Shown here: piece by piece, positions 34,711-42,550 of the stretch
Numbering within the stretch: the first letter of the stretch is position 1
Layout: each line of letters opens with the position of its first letter
From: Deltaproteobacteria bacterium
GTDB taxonomy: Bacteria; Bdellovibrionota; Bdellovibrionia; Bdellovibrionales; Bdellovibrionaceae
Assembly (NCBI GenBank): GCA_017302835.1
Contig: JAFLCC010000023.1
Location: 1-42,551, forward strand
Direction: 5' to 3'
Length of the DNA: 42,551 bases
Position numbers and translations under genes: made by a program
The notes under the pieces: generated by a model
Told to the model about the DNA's origin: nothing
The model's database searches: none
Seen by the model: only the letters and a program-made list of their open reading frames with translations

Positions 34711-35042
34711 AATCCTAAAACCTCTTTCATTCTTTTTTCAGCTAAATCCAGATCATTAAGTGGCGTCTTCTGTGTTGTCTTTTTAAAAACATGAAGCCAA
34801 ATCATCGTTTGTCCTTCAATAATTACATAGGCGATTCTAAAACCGCCTCTTGGAGCATTAAACTTTATCTCCCAAAGTTTTCCTCTGAGTGGCTTAAACT
34901 GAACCCTCGGGCAATCTAGACCGTACTTTCCAATACCTTCAAAGACATCAGCAAAACGAGCTTGATCACCTTTAGGTAAATCCGTGATAAAGTCTTCGAT
35001 GGGCGATGAGCCTCTTTTTGAGAGATAGAGTTCAATTTTCAT
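34707..35042 (-). CDS. higB: HigB-type toxin (RelE/Gp49-like)
   Basis: A 111-residue protein of the phage-derived Gp49/HigB type: IEDFITDLPKGDQARFADVF, then FKPLRGKLWEIKFNAPRGGFRIAYV and HVFKKTTQKTPLNDLDLAEKRM are the family pattern, with the basic residues used for mRNA cleavage on the ribosome. It starts at ATG 35042, 10 bases from a perfect palindrome. Activity is inferred. Confidence 0.88.
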   Translation of the reverse strand: MKIELYLSKRGSSPIEDFITDLPKGDQARFADVFEGIGKYGLDCPRVQFKPLRGKLWEIKFNAPRGGFRIAYVIIEGQTMIWLHVFKKTTQKTPLNDLDLAEKRMKEVLGL

Positions 35043-35052
35043 CAGTTTCTAT

Positions 35053-35070
35053 TATAGCCAATTGGCTATA
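35053..35070. promoter_or_regulatory. Perfect 18-bp palindrome, probable HigA operator
   Basis: TATAGCCAATTGGCTATA is a perfect palindrome 10 bases upstream of the higB start. HigBA operons are repressed by HigA at such sites. It also contains TATA-type -10 elements and covers the stop codon of the upstream small frame. Confidence 0.75.
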
Positions 35071-35317
35071 TTTTGCAAGTTTTAATATTTTGCCGAACAA
35101 ATGCCTCAGAGGCTCCAATAGCAAGGGCAACTTTTTTGGATGATCTATACTTTAAAATCAATTTTAGTAGGTCTTGAGGGACCAAAGCCTTTGGTTCGGG
35201 GACTTCCTCGAAGTCAAACTCAAATAAAACTGGCTTCGCCGCCCAAAGCGGTTCTTCTACTTCGGTCTCTCGCGCACCATTTTCGTCCGGAGACGAGGAC
35301 GATGAATCTTTACCCAT
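35066..35317 (-). CDS. Small protein with HTH-like C-terminus
   Basis: An 83-residue frame upstream of higB on the same strand. The N-terminus is Ser/Glu-rich; the C-terminus (LLKLILKYRSSKKVALAIG, then ASEAFVRQNIK) looks like a helix-turn-helix of the kind that reads a short DNA site. The stop lies in the HigA palindrome. No clear ribosome binding site. Possibly a regulator or a cut-off fragment of a larger regulator. Confidence 0.45.
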   Translation of the reverse strand: MGKDSSSSSPDENGARETEVEEPLWAAKPVLFEFDFEEVPEPKALVPQDLLKLILKYRSSKKVALAIGASEAFVRQNIKTCKI

Positions 35318-35334
35318 ACCGAATAGATGTAACT

Positions 35335-35757
35335 AGCAAGGCAGGACGAAGTCTCTGCCTGCGGTCGCATTCAGCAATGGATATGGGTCCGGCAAGGGAT
35401 TCGCTCCACCGGTAAAGCTCACAGCGGTTTTCGCCAGAGCGATTTGGGGGAGCTAAGTAGCTGTGACTGCGTAAAAGCAGGAGACCCCGAGGAACTGTGG
35501 GTTAACGCCAGAAATTTCAGCCTAAACAAAAATTAAACTGTCGACGAAGACGAGTTAGCGGAAGATATCGGTGGCCCAATCTGGTGGTGTAGTGGAAGGC
35601 AATAGTCCGAACTCTTGAGGAGATAGCGAATAGCTCAAGCGGACCCCGGTCTTGTTTAAGGCAGTAGGCGGGAATTTCAAAGATCATTGCCTAGTAAGTT
35701 ACTCCGAACGAAGGACGTAAGAATCCATTTTCAGCCGGTAGGCTGAACAAGGGGAAA
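35335..35757 (+). ncRNA. Candidate large structured RNA (family not certain)
   Basis: No plausible gene spans this stretch, yet complementary arms are dense. They are: GGCAG/CTGCC around GAC-GAA-GTC (35340-35359); GCTC/GAGC enclosing GCG-GTTTT-CGC (35417-35440); GGGG/CCCC (35446-35450 with 35485-35488) closing two small hairpins, AGCT-AAGT-AGCT and CTGC-GTAAAA-GCAG; TCACAGC (35419-35425) complementary to GCTGTGA (35460-35466), a possible pseudoknot; TCCG..CTTGAG with CTCAAG.CGGA (35606-35643); AGGCAGT/ATTGCCT (35659-35692); and TTCAGCC-GGTA-GGCTGAA (35730-35747). Loops are A-rich on the plus strand. An omega-RNA (HEARO, guide RNA of IscB-type nucleases) is my first guess, from a weak resemblance of the CCCCG..GAACTG..GCCAG stretch; an intron-like ribozyme is an alternative. 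Strand and ends are approximate. Confidence 0.55.
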
Positions 35758-35788
35758 ATAATTAAATTTTAATTTAACCTTTGTTGTT

Positions 35789-37083
35789 TTACTTTGCAGA
35801 ACTAACAGTTTGCTCCTGAATAACTCCAGTAGTATCAACTGTTAGTTTTCTTTTTACAATCATCTGATGATTTTCGTGATGAATATCCACACCCAATTTT
35901 TTTAGTTTTCTGACATAGTTTTCTATCTGTTTCTCGACGGGATCACCACGTATATATCCTAAGTCTTTGTATTGAGTATTTCCGCCAAGAACTTTATAAA
36001 TCACTCTAGCAAGTCTATTGGCAATGGCCACTTTGGCTTTGCTGGTGCCAATTCTAGATTGAAGCTTTCGGTATTTAGATCTATAAAAAGACCCTTTTTT
36101 CTGTTTAGCTCCATTGGCAGCTTGTACTAGGATTTTTTTGAAGTGGGGGTTTCCATGTCTACATTTTGCTCTTTTTTTTTACCAGCTGACTCATTATTTC
36201 CACTAGCTACACCCGCCCACGCCGCAAACTTTCTTTCATCTGCAAAGCTGCTCATATCTGCAGTTGCCTCTGCAATGATAGACATCGCAAGGATTTTATC
36301 AATACCTGGAATTTTATCTAATTCCTCTACGAGATGAGCATAGGGAAGTGTTTTTTCCGTTAACTCATTTTCCACATCAAGAATTTGGGTCTGGATATTT
36401 CGATACTGTTTCAGTAATTCATTTAAAACAAAAATATGTTCTTTAGTAAAACAATTGGTTAAGGCTCTAACCGCGTCCTCCTTTCTTTTTATTTTAGTAG
36501 TCACACTTGCTGCTAATGTTTGCGCATTAGTAACACCATCTGCAATCAGATCTAAGATCTTCTTGCCTGCTACTCCGAAGGTGTCTGATACTATCGAGCT
36601 CCATTTAATATTGCCATCTTGAAGAACTTTCTCAACTCGGTTTTTCACTCGTGAAAGATCATCAACCAAATTAGTGCGATGACGGCTCAATAGTCTTAGC
36701 CGTTGGTAAATACCATCTGGAACGAAGGAGGCTCTGATTAAACCAAATCTATGAAGTTCGGCTATCCACTGGGAATCTTTGATGTCAGTTTTCCTGCCAG
36801 GTACATTTTTAATGTGGCTTGCATTTCCAACTATCACCTTCAATCCCATTGGTTCCAAAACATTATAGATTGGCTTCCAATATTGCCCTGTAGACTCCAT
36901 TGCCACATCTTTAACTCCTCGTTGAAGAAGAATTAATCCCATAGCTTTTAAGTCATCTGTCATTGTGGAACACTCAAAATGTTCTGACTTTGGATCTTCA
37001 TTACCATCACCAATTAAAACAGTAATAGCCAGAATATCTTTATGGACATCAATGCCAGCAACGTGGGTTTTTAATGCTTTCAT
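35789..37083 (-). pseudogene. IS110 transposase, split by a -1 shift at an A9 run
   Basis: The N-terminal DEDD domain is intact: Asp12 in AGIDVHKD, Glu in AMESTGQYWKP, two Asp in KTDIKDSQWIAEL. The C-terminal Ser domain starts (FAAWAGVASGNNESAGKKK) and then stops at a TAG near 36127. Reading one base back at nine A's (36172-36180) gives AGKKKRAKCRHGNPHFKKIL and continues to IANRLARVIYKVLGGNTQYK, ending at 35789, a normal IS110 C-terminus. So the gene is whole apart from this shift. It may be inactive, a homopolymer error, or a programmed -1 frameshift at an A-AAA-AAG type site. Confidence 0.85.
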
Positions 37084-37300
37084 GGAACTCTCCTTTGTTT
37101 AAGATAGGGTCTTTTAAAGGAAGAGCATGAGCGGCACCTATAAAATTTGCCTAGCGAAGCCATAGTTTTAAAAATAATAATATCATTGCCCCATACGACG
37201 GTTCTTAAAAGCGCTCACCCGGCCACATTGAACTCCGACCTCAGTCATTACTTCGCAAAAAATAATAACTCCAGCCAAACAAACACCGACCTTGTTATCC
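37084..37300 (-). other. IS110 5' non-coding segment, likely bridge RNA region
   Basis: IS110-group elements encode the bridge RNA upstream of the transposase. The part between about 37105 and 37287 is exactly what is missing from the relic at 4191, which keeps the outer flank and the region right before the ATG. GGAGAG precedes the transposase ATG. I cannot mark the target- and donor-binding loops by eye. Confidence 0.5.
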
Positions 37301-37693
37301 TTTAAAAAACGATTCCTTTTTAAAAGAAGTTCAGATAAAAAAAATAAAAAAATGAATACATGATTAAGATTTGAAAAAATTTCAATTGAAAATAAATATA
37401 TGAAGCTAAGACCACTTACATTCTTGATGGTGGGGCGAAGCTACATGGGCATTGAATACGGGACGAACACCCGGTTCGACCGAACCCGTACTTATGACGC
37501 TATATCAAAAATACATTTTAATTCGAGATGACCATTTGCGGTTCTACGGTTCTAATTGAAAACCTCCTAAATGCGAAAGACCACGAAATCATTAATCATT
37601 TAGAACGATTTGCTAGAAGAAATTACCGCGTAATTTTTACCTTCTTGATACTTTGTTATTCCCCGTATAGTGTCCTAAAAAAAAGGAGTTCTT
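37301..37693. other. IS110 outer flank and intergenic DNA
   Basis: The part up to 37455 is shared with the relic on the left. Just outside lies GGTTCGACCGAACC near 37473, a short palindrome. No gene is supported between there and the secreted protein gene at 37694. Confidence 0.45.
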
Positions 37694-38179
37694 ATGAAAT
37701 TAATTATTGTTAGCGCTATCATGTTATCAGCAAATCTTCTTTTCGGAGCTGCGGAACCAGAATCCATTGTGAACTGTGCTGTTTACTCCAAACTAAACGA
37801 TCAAGATCCTAGACCTGTGAGTATAAAATTGAGATCTTACACTATCAATAGTAACTATGAGGTTGGTATCATTGGCGACGAAACTTGCGCAATCGCAGGA
37901 AAATTTCGTGTGGTTCTAGATCCAACTAATCATGGTATCCGCATTGTTATAGCTGACGTATCTAATTCTGCAGGTCTGGTTAATAAAGCCGCATGCCAAG
38001 ATCAAAACAATCCCCCGATGAACATGGGCATACCCTATTACACACCAATCGTTGCGGCATTGTATCAAAGATTGCCAAAGGACGTAAGTGCGCGCGCAAT
38101 TTCTACTCATGGTTTTACGGGACTGCAATACGTTTACGGACGTAATGGAAAGGGCGAGTTACAGATTTATTGCAATTAG
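37694..38179 (+). CDS. Small secreted protein of unknown function
   Basis: A 161-residue protein with a signal peptide (MKLIIVSAIMLSANLLFGAA) and four cysteines in the mature part (NCAVY, ETCAIAG, KAACQ, IYCN), which could form two disulfides. AAAAGGAG lies 7 bases before the ATG. No family is recognised. Confidence 0.75.
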   Translation: MKLIIVSAIMLSANLLFGAAEPESIVNCAVYSKLNDQDPRPVSIKLRSYTINSNYEVGIIGDETCAIAGKFRVVLDPTNHGIRIVIADVSNSAGLVNKAACQDQNNPPMNMGIPYYTPIVAALYQRLPKDVSARAISTHGFTGLQYVYGRNGKGELQIYCN

Positions 38180-38197
38180 ATAGTACTTTCATAAATA

Positions 38198-38232
38198 TGG
38201 CCCTTAGATTTTTGCTTTTCAAATGAGGGCCA
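38198..38232 (+). terminator. Stem-loop after the secreted protein gene
   Basis: TGGCCCT (38198-38204) pairs with AGGGCCA (38226-38232) across a T-rich 21-base loop, 19 bases after the stop. It lacks a downstream T run, so termination is tentative. Nothing else is recognised up to 38448. Confidence 0.35.
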
Positions 38233-38448
38233 GTTAATCAATCATTCGTAACTACTCTTTACTTCTAAAAAAGTGTTCAGATCGTATAAAATCGATCCTA
38301 AACGGCCCACTGACAAGCCGCGATTGATCGTAAAAAGAAACGAATTTAAGTCGAGATTTTTATTCACATCTTAAATCACTTTGTTTCCCAAAGCGGCTGC
38401 GCTACCATGAGTCAGTAGCCTAAATGACTTAGGACAGGAGCTCGTGTC

Positions 38449-39552
38449 GTGATTCGATGGTTAGGATTGATCTTCATTTTACCTGGTACCGCTTTAGGTA
38501 AATCGGTCGATTGCAGCGTAGAGGTCAATAAAACGAATGACCGACAAATTGACATGGTACTTCCCAGTGGCAACCAGATTTCGGTAGTTGGCCATCGCCA
38601 TGCTAAACGTCAATCAGGCGCATTCGATACCGAATCTGCATTCCCTGCAATCCTGGCTCTTTCGAAACAGGATCTTGCAAAAAATCTTACAAAGGATCCA
38701 TCGTGGCCTCAAAAAATCAAGGAGGCGATCAAAAGCGAGGCGGCCGCGATTAAACAATACAGTGACGATTACAAGAACCTTGAAACGAATCTTGAGCAAA
38801 ACCGTTATGTCGGAGTTGGCATCGAGGTTCCAATAGAAAGGCTGATTTGGAATGCCGAAAACTCCACTAAAATAATCGAAAATTCAAAATTTGCTTTTGA
38901 CATGCTAAAAGTTGAAACCAATTTAAGACAACGCTATAAACTACTTGCCCTGTCTCCACAATTTCTTCTAAAGCAACAACGACCTTCGTTATTTAAAGGG
39001 CGCCAGATTTTTACAGCAGAGCCGACTCAACCAGAAATTAATGACTATAACAAACAGTTCTGTTCAAAAATTCCAAAAGCCAACACACCTAGTGAATTCG
39101 CAAGTTTCGCTGCTTTTACCTCGAGTATACGCGCTCGGTTACCGGATAGAGAGGGTGAAGTGATATCATTTTTCGCTAATGGCGACCCCGTCGAGGATAA
39201 GTTGCTATCCGTAAACCCTATGTTACGAGCAGCTCGATTCAAACCAGCAGAGCTAGCAGCTGAACTACTTAAATCATTTCCTATTGAGATCACAGAAACC
39301 GAAAGAAAACATCTTATGACTTATTTTGAAATAAGGCTTCAGAATGCTAGCCGCTTTGAGGGGTGTTCAGCACGTGATGCTCTAATCGCAAAAAATCTTG
39401 TTCGCCAATCTGACAAAGGCTCAGTGATTAATTTTATTGGGGCAAACCACTTGCCTGCGATAAAATATTACCTAGAGGAAGAATGCAAGAAAATAGTTAG
39501 TGGAAAAGAGCCAGTAAAGAAGGATCTTCCGGTGTCGGCAGGGACACGTTAA
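38449..39552 (+). CDS. Secreted TraB/TIKI-like protein (putative)
   Basis: A 367-residue protein with a signal peptide (MIRWLGLIFILPGTALG). The arrangement resembles the TraB/GumN/TIKI superfamily of putative metallohydrolases: an early GHRHAK (residues 47-52), a Glu in GVGIEVPIE, an ARDALIAKNL motif near residue 320 like the family RN.xM box, and a final FIGANHLPAIKYYL like the GxxH box. It starts at GTG 38449 with GGACAGGAG upstream. The fit is by motif order only, so the family is tentative. Confidence 0.65.
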   Translation: MIRWLGLIFILPGTALGKSVDCSVEVNKTNDRQIDMVLPSGNQISVVGHRHAKRQSGAFDTESAFPAILALSKQDLAKNLTKDPSWPQKIKEAIKSEAAAIKQYSDDYKNLETNLEQNRYVGVGIEVPIERLIWNAENSTKIIENSKFAFDMLKVETNLRQRYKLLALSPQFLLKQQRPSLFKGRQIFTAEPTQPEINDYNKQFCSKIPKANTPSEFASFAAFTSSIRARLPDREGEVISFFANGDPVEDKLLSVNPMLRAARFKPAELAAELLKSFPIEITETERKHLMTYFEIRLQNASRFEGCSARDALIAKNLVRQSDKGSVINFIGANHLPAIKYYLEEECKKIVSGKEPVKKDLPVSAGTR

Positions 39553-39605
39553 CTTAGAACCCCTTTTGCTCACACCCGGTTAGGTTTCAGAGACAAAAAT
39601 TTGTT

Positions 39606-40257
39606 CTAAGATTTTAATGTTGGGCTCGTAGAAAATTCCATGAAAACGTTCACGGATTTTACTGGCCGCAAATCGAGGATACATTCCAGTACCATAACCA
39701 GGCCTCCTAAATAGAAGTGAGAGAATTGACTAGCTAAATTTATGATCTCTGCAATGGGATGGATTTCAGATTTTCTAAGTTGTTTAGGAAAGCCAGTTCC
39801 CTCTGATTTTTCATGGCGCTGAGCAGTAATGCTGAGAATAGCTTCGGGAAATTTTCCATAACGAGCGAGGAGTTCAGCACTTTCAACTGGATGCATCTGA
39901 TACTTTTCAAAATCTTCTTTTGAAAGAGCTTCTGGCGTCGATTTTTTTAACTGTTCATTCAAAGGCATCAAGGCAATGTCGTGAAAAAGTGCTGATGCTG
40001 ATACAATAAATAAAGTGTGTGGCGATGTCCAACTACGGCCTTTGGCGATCATTAGTGAAATGATCGCAGTAGATATATTATGGTTTGTCAAATTGGATTC
40101 TTGATCACACGCACTTTCTAAAAGTTCGACGACATGCAATTCCGGGCATCTCTTTTTCAAAACCGGCTACATCGTTAAAGCTAAGAATTCCAGCCCTCTT
40201 TTTAGATCGTTTCTCAAAAATATGAGGAACCCAAGCAGGAATTACAACGAAGCAACT
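39606..40257 (-). pseudogene. HD-GYP-domain protein, truncated and frameshifted
   Basis: The main frame (to 40160) shows HD-type motifs: NHNISTAIIS, LFHDIALMP, HPVESAELL, and QRHEKSEGTGFPKQL, close to the HD-GYP pattern of cyclic-di-GMP phosphodiesterases (here GTGFP in place of GYP). Upstream, the frame is closed by TAG, but the adjacent frame reads on (PAWVPHIFEKRSKK, then FEKEMPG) and would join as EMPELHVVELLESA if one G near 40143 were removed. That frame ends at a TGA near 40258, so the N-terminal half is missing too. It is a relic unless a sequencing error is involved. Confidence 0.75.
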
Positions 40258-40273
40258 TCAGTTATAATAAGAA

Positions 40274-40633
40274 TTATTTGGAATAAACAAGAGCCTTAAA
40301 TCCGCCCATTGAAAATCGTTTCACATCAAATGGCATTTTAATTCCATCCATTTTCATGCGAGTGTCACTATGAACTTTTGCATTCACAGAAGCTCTGTGC
40401 TTTTTAGACTTAAAGACGACGAAGGCAAGAACAACAGTCTCATCTTTTTTGAGCTTACACAACTTTGGAAAAGTCTGTCCCCAGTTTACTTTTAAATCGT
40501 CCCCTATACATTCGTAGTAATCAAGGGCTCCGTGTTCCATCCATAATTTGCATCCAAGGTTGGCCATTTTCATATATGCTTTTACGTTCTTCTTTTTGAT
40601 TGGTATTAAATAACCATCAACATATTGACTCAT
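40274..40633 (-). CDS. DUF1428 family protein (YbaA-like)
   Basis: A 119-residue cytoplasmic protein with the DUF1428 start MSQYVDGYLIPIKKKN and the later WGQTFPKL and VVFKSKKHR. ATG 40633 is chosen because GAGGAAG precedes it; an earlier ATG at 40648 would add five residues. Function is unknown. It often occurs, as here, with SRPBCC and VOC genes. Confidence 0.88.
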   Translation of the reverse strand: MSQYVDGYLIPIKKKNVKAYMKMANLGCKLWMEHGALDYYECIGDDLKVNWGQTFPKLCKLKKDETVVLAFVVFKSKKHRASVNAKVHSDTRMKMDGIKMPFDVKRFSMGGFKALVYSK

Positions 40634-40736
40634 TTTAATCTTCCTCATTTTTTAAAGTTACTATTGCATAGCCTGCATATTCTTCCACTTAAATTCCAAA
40701 AAAACTGATTGATTAAATTGGCTCATTTTGTTCTAT

Positions 40737-41270
40737 CTACTTCGCAGCTTCAGCGACAGTCTTTAGCTTAGCTAGACCCTTTTCAAATTCACCACCGACC
40801 ATTTTTTCAACGTTCATAATGATACCCATCAGACGAAACAAGAATCCATTGTGCCCATCGACGCTCCGTTTAACTTTTGTAGCGCCATCAACGGGAGTTA
40901 ACGTGACTTCTGCAAGCTGTGACATCTCCATTGGCTTCGTATAGGTCAGTTGCGTTTTTACTGATTTATTAGGAATACTTTCAATGACAACGGCATTGCC
41001 AACACCCATTTTTCCATTGCTATCCCAGCTTGATTTTGAACCAACTCCTTCTTCCGGCCCGGAGTATTGCATTTTCACTCCAGGGTCAGAATCTTGCCAA
41101 GGCATCCAGTCATTCATTTTCTTTGAGTTGTTGATATATGAGAACAAAGCCTCAGGGCTTGCTTGGATGACGATCTCACGTGAAATTGTGCATGCAGAAG
41201 GTTTCAAGGCGACGTAGATTAGAAATCCACAGAGAGCCACGACTGCAACAACTAATATTTTAATTAACAT
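40737..41270 (-). CDS. Membrane-anchored SRPBCC (polyketide cyclase-like) protein
   Basis: A 177-residue protein with one N-terminal helix (ILVVAVVALCGFLIYVAL) and a START-like domain: ISREIVIQASPEALFSYINNSKKMNDWMPW, then a ligand-pocket beta sheet and the terminal helix after MNVEKMVGGEFEKGL. The domain probably binds a hydrophobic ligand; which one is unknown. GGAGGG precedes the ATG. It lies between the VOC and DUF1428 genes in one operon. Confidence 0.85.
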   Translation of the reverse strand: MLIKILVVAVVALCGFLIYVALKPSACTISREIVIQASPEALFSYINNSKKMNDWMPWQDSDPGVKMQYSGPEEGVGSKSSWDSNGKMGVGNAVVIESIPNKSVKTQLTYTKPMEMSQLAEVTLTPVDGATKVKRSVDGHNGFLFRLMGIIMNVEKMVGGEFEKGLAKLKTVAEAAK

Positions 41271-41304
41271 TTTCCCTCCTATGGTTATAAACGAATTGAA
41301 ACTT

Positions 41305-41673
41305 TTATTTCATTGAATGAATACCGATCATGTTACCTTCAGTATCTATAGCAAGTGTGATAAATCCATACTGGCCGATAGACATTTTTGGCTTGTGAAT
41401 TTTGCCGCCTAGTTTAGGAATCATTTTTTCCTCTGTGGCGCAGTCTTCGCTACCAAAGTAAATGATCGTGCTGATTCCGTTTGGAGTGAGTCCATTCATT
41501 CTTACAAGAGAGCCTGAGCAGCCCCACTTATCTGGGTTCGATGGAAAGCCCCACATTTCACCTTCGTGAAATGGCATATGAGAGAGTTTAACTTTAAAAA
41601 GTGACTCATAAAACGCCTTAGCTCGGTTCATATCAGACACGTAAATTTCAAACCATCAAACTGGATTTTGCAT
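41305..41673 (-). pseudogene. VOC/glyoxalase-like protein with an in-frame TGA
   Basis: A small VOC-fold protein (MNRAKAFYESLFKVKL, then FPSNPDKWGCSGSLV and GQYGFITLAIDTEGNMIGIHS). The natural start is ATG 41673 with GAGGAG before it; it reads MQNPV, then TGA (41656-41658), then WFEIYVSDMNR, exactly the usual start of this family with one codon turned into a stop. A GTG at 41640 could still start a protein lacking the first strand. No selenocysteine machinery is seen. It may be inactivated or a sequencing variant. Confidence 0.8.
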
Positions 41674-41703
41674 ATAAACATCTCCTCGTGTGGATATTAG
41701 TAT

Positions 41704-41721
41704 ACATACTATTTAGTATGT
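41704..41721. promoter_or_regulatory. 18-bp palindrome, probable TetR operator
   Basis: ACATACT and AGTATGT are perfect 7-bp arms around ATTT. It lies in the gap between the divergent VOC operon and the TetR gene, where it could control both. Confidence 0.7.
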
Positions 41722-41744
41722 TGTCAACAGATCTCATTTTTGAT

Positions 41745-42389
41745 ATGCTTGAATATATGAAGGCAAAACGTCGCTCAGCAAAGAATTCTCGTAACCTTGA
41801 ACGTTCTAGAAAGGAAATTCTAGATGCGGCGTTTGTCGAGGTCTTTACCAAGGGATTTCAAGGCGTAAGTATTGACGATATCGTTGCAAAAACAAATTTA
41901 ACGAAAGGTGCGTTTTATCATCAGTTTCCAACAAAGCTCGAAATGGGTTATGCTTTGGTTGACGAAGTCATCAAACCAATGATCATCGATCGATGGATTA
42001 CACCTTTAGAAAATTACGAAAATCCTTTGGATGGAATTTTGGCTCAAATGAAGACCTTAATAGGTGATTGCGATCCAGTTCATTTGAGGCTTGGATGTCC
42101 ATTAAACAATTTGGTTCAAGAGATGTCTCCCGTTGATAGAGAATTTCACGAAAGGCTACAGCTTGCATTGAAACTGTGGATTGATGAATTGGAATCTCAA
42201 CTTAAGCGCGCTAAAAAGTCGGGGTATTTAAAGCCAGACGTCAACACAAGACATGTCGCCCACTTTGTGGTCATGGCTCACGAAGGTTTCTACGGTTTGC
42301 TAAAGGGCCTGAATGATCCGCGAGCTTTCTCAGCTCTATATTCCTGCTTAAGACGATATTTTAACACCTTACTATTCAATCAAATATAA
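41745..42389 (+). CDS. TetR/AcrR-family transcriptional regulator
   Basis: A 214-residue regulator. The N-terminal DNA-binding domain is clear: SRKEILDAAFVEVFTKGFQG, then VSIDDIVAKTNLTKGAFYHQF with the recognition helix. The C-terminal domain is a helical ligand domain (LRLGCPLNNLVQEMS) of the group linked to small-molecule sensing. ATG 41745 and ATG 41757 are both possible starts; neither has a strong site. It probably represses the divergent VOC-SRPBCC-DUF1428 operon and itself; ligand unknown. Confidence 0.92.
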   Translation: MLEYMKAKRRSAKNSRNLERSRKEILDAAFVEVFTKGFQGVSIDDIVAKTNLTKGAFYHQFPTKLEMGYALVDEVIKPMIIDRWITPLENYENPLDGILAQMKTLIGDCDPVHLRLGCPLNNLVQEMSPVDREFHERLQLALKLWIDELESQLKRAKKSGYLKPDVNTRHVAHFVVMAHEGFYGLLKGLNDPRAFSALYSCLRRYFNTLLFNQI

Positions 42390-42399
42390 AGGAGGATTA

Positions 42400-42447
42400 T
42401 TGAGTAAAAGAAATTTCACAATTTGGATGGCGTCCCGTTTCTGGTAG
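42400..42447 (+). pseudogene. Start of a gene cut off by the terminal repeat
   Basis: AAAGGAGG directly after the TetR stop is followed by TTG AGT AAA AGA (LSKRNFTIW), a convincing gene start coupled to tetR. After about nine codons it enters the 125-bp repeat and meets TAG at 42445. The downstream partner of tetR has probably been cut by the repeat. On the other strand the repeat frame ends HPNCEISFTQ and then TAA, a short tail. Confidence 0.4.
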
Positions 42448-42550
42448 AAACTTTTTAGAAATACTCCAGAATGATTTTTTATTTTTATTTTCTAAGCTGC
42501 ATACAAGTCAAGTTCTAGTTGTTGAATCATGTCTACTTTTTCAAGTTTAA
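42426..42550 (-). repeat. 125-bp repeat, right copy
   Basis: Exact reverse complement of bases 1-125. The boundary at 42425/42426 corresponds to 125/126, so both ends of the window enter the same repeat from the same side. Confidence 0.9.

Larger units (their letters stand above)
35771..37455 (-). mobile_element. IS110-family insertion sequence
   Basis: The element has one transposase in two frames and a roughly 370-base non-coding 5' side. The right-hand limit (37455) is where similarity to the relic at 4191 begins; the left limit just after the transposase stop is a guess. IS110 elements lack terminal inverted repeats and use a bridge RNA, so ends cannot be fixed by eye. Confidence 0.75.

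Noticed and set aside
37528-37713. 61-codon frame upstream of the secreted protein gene
   Set aside because: No ribosome binding site, and it overlaps the good start of the next gene.
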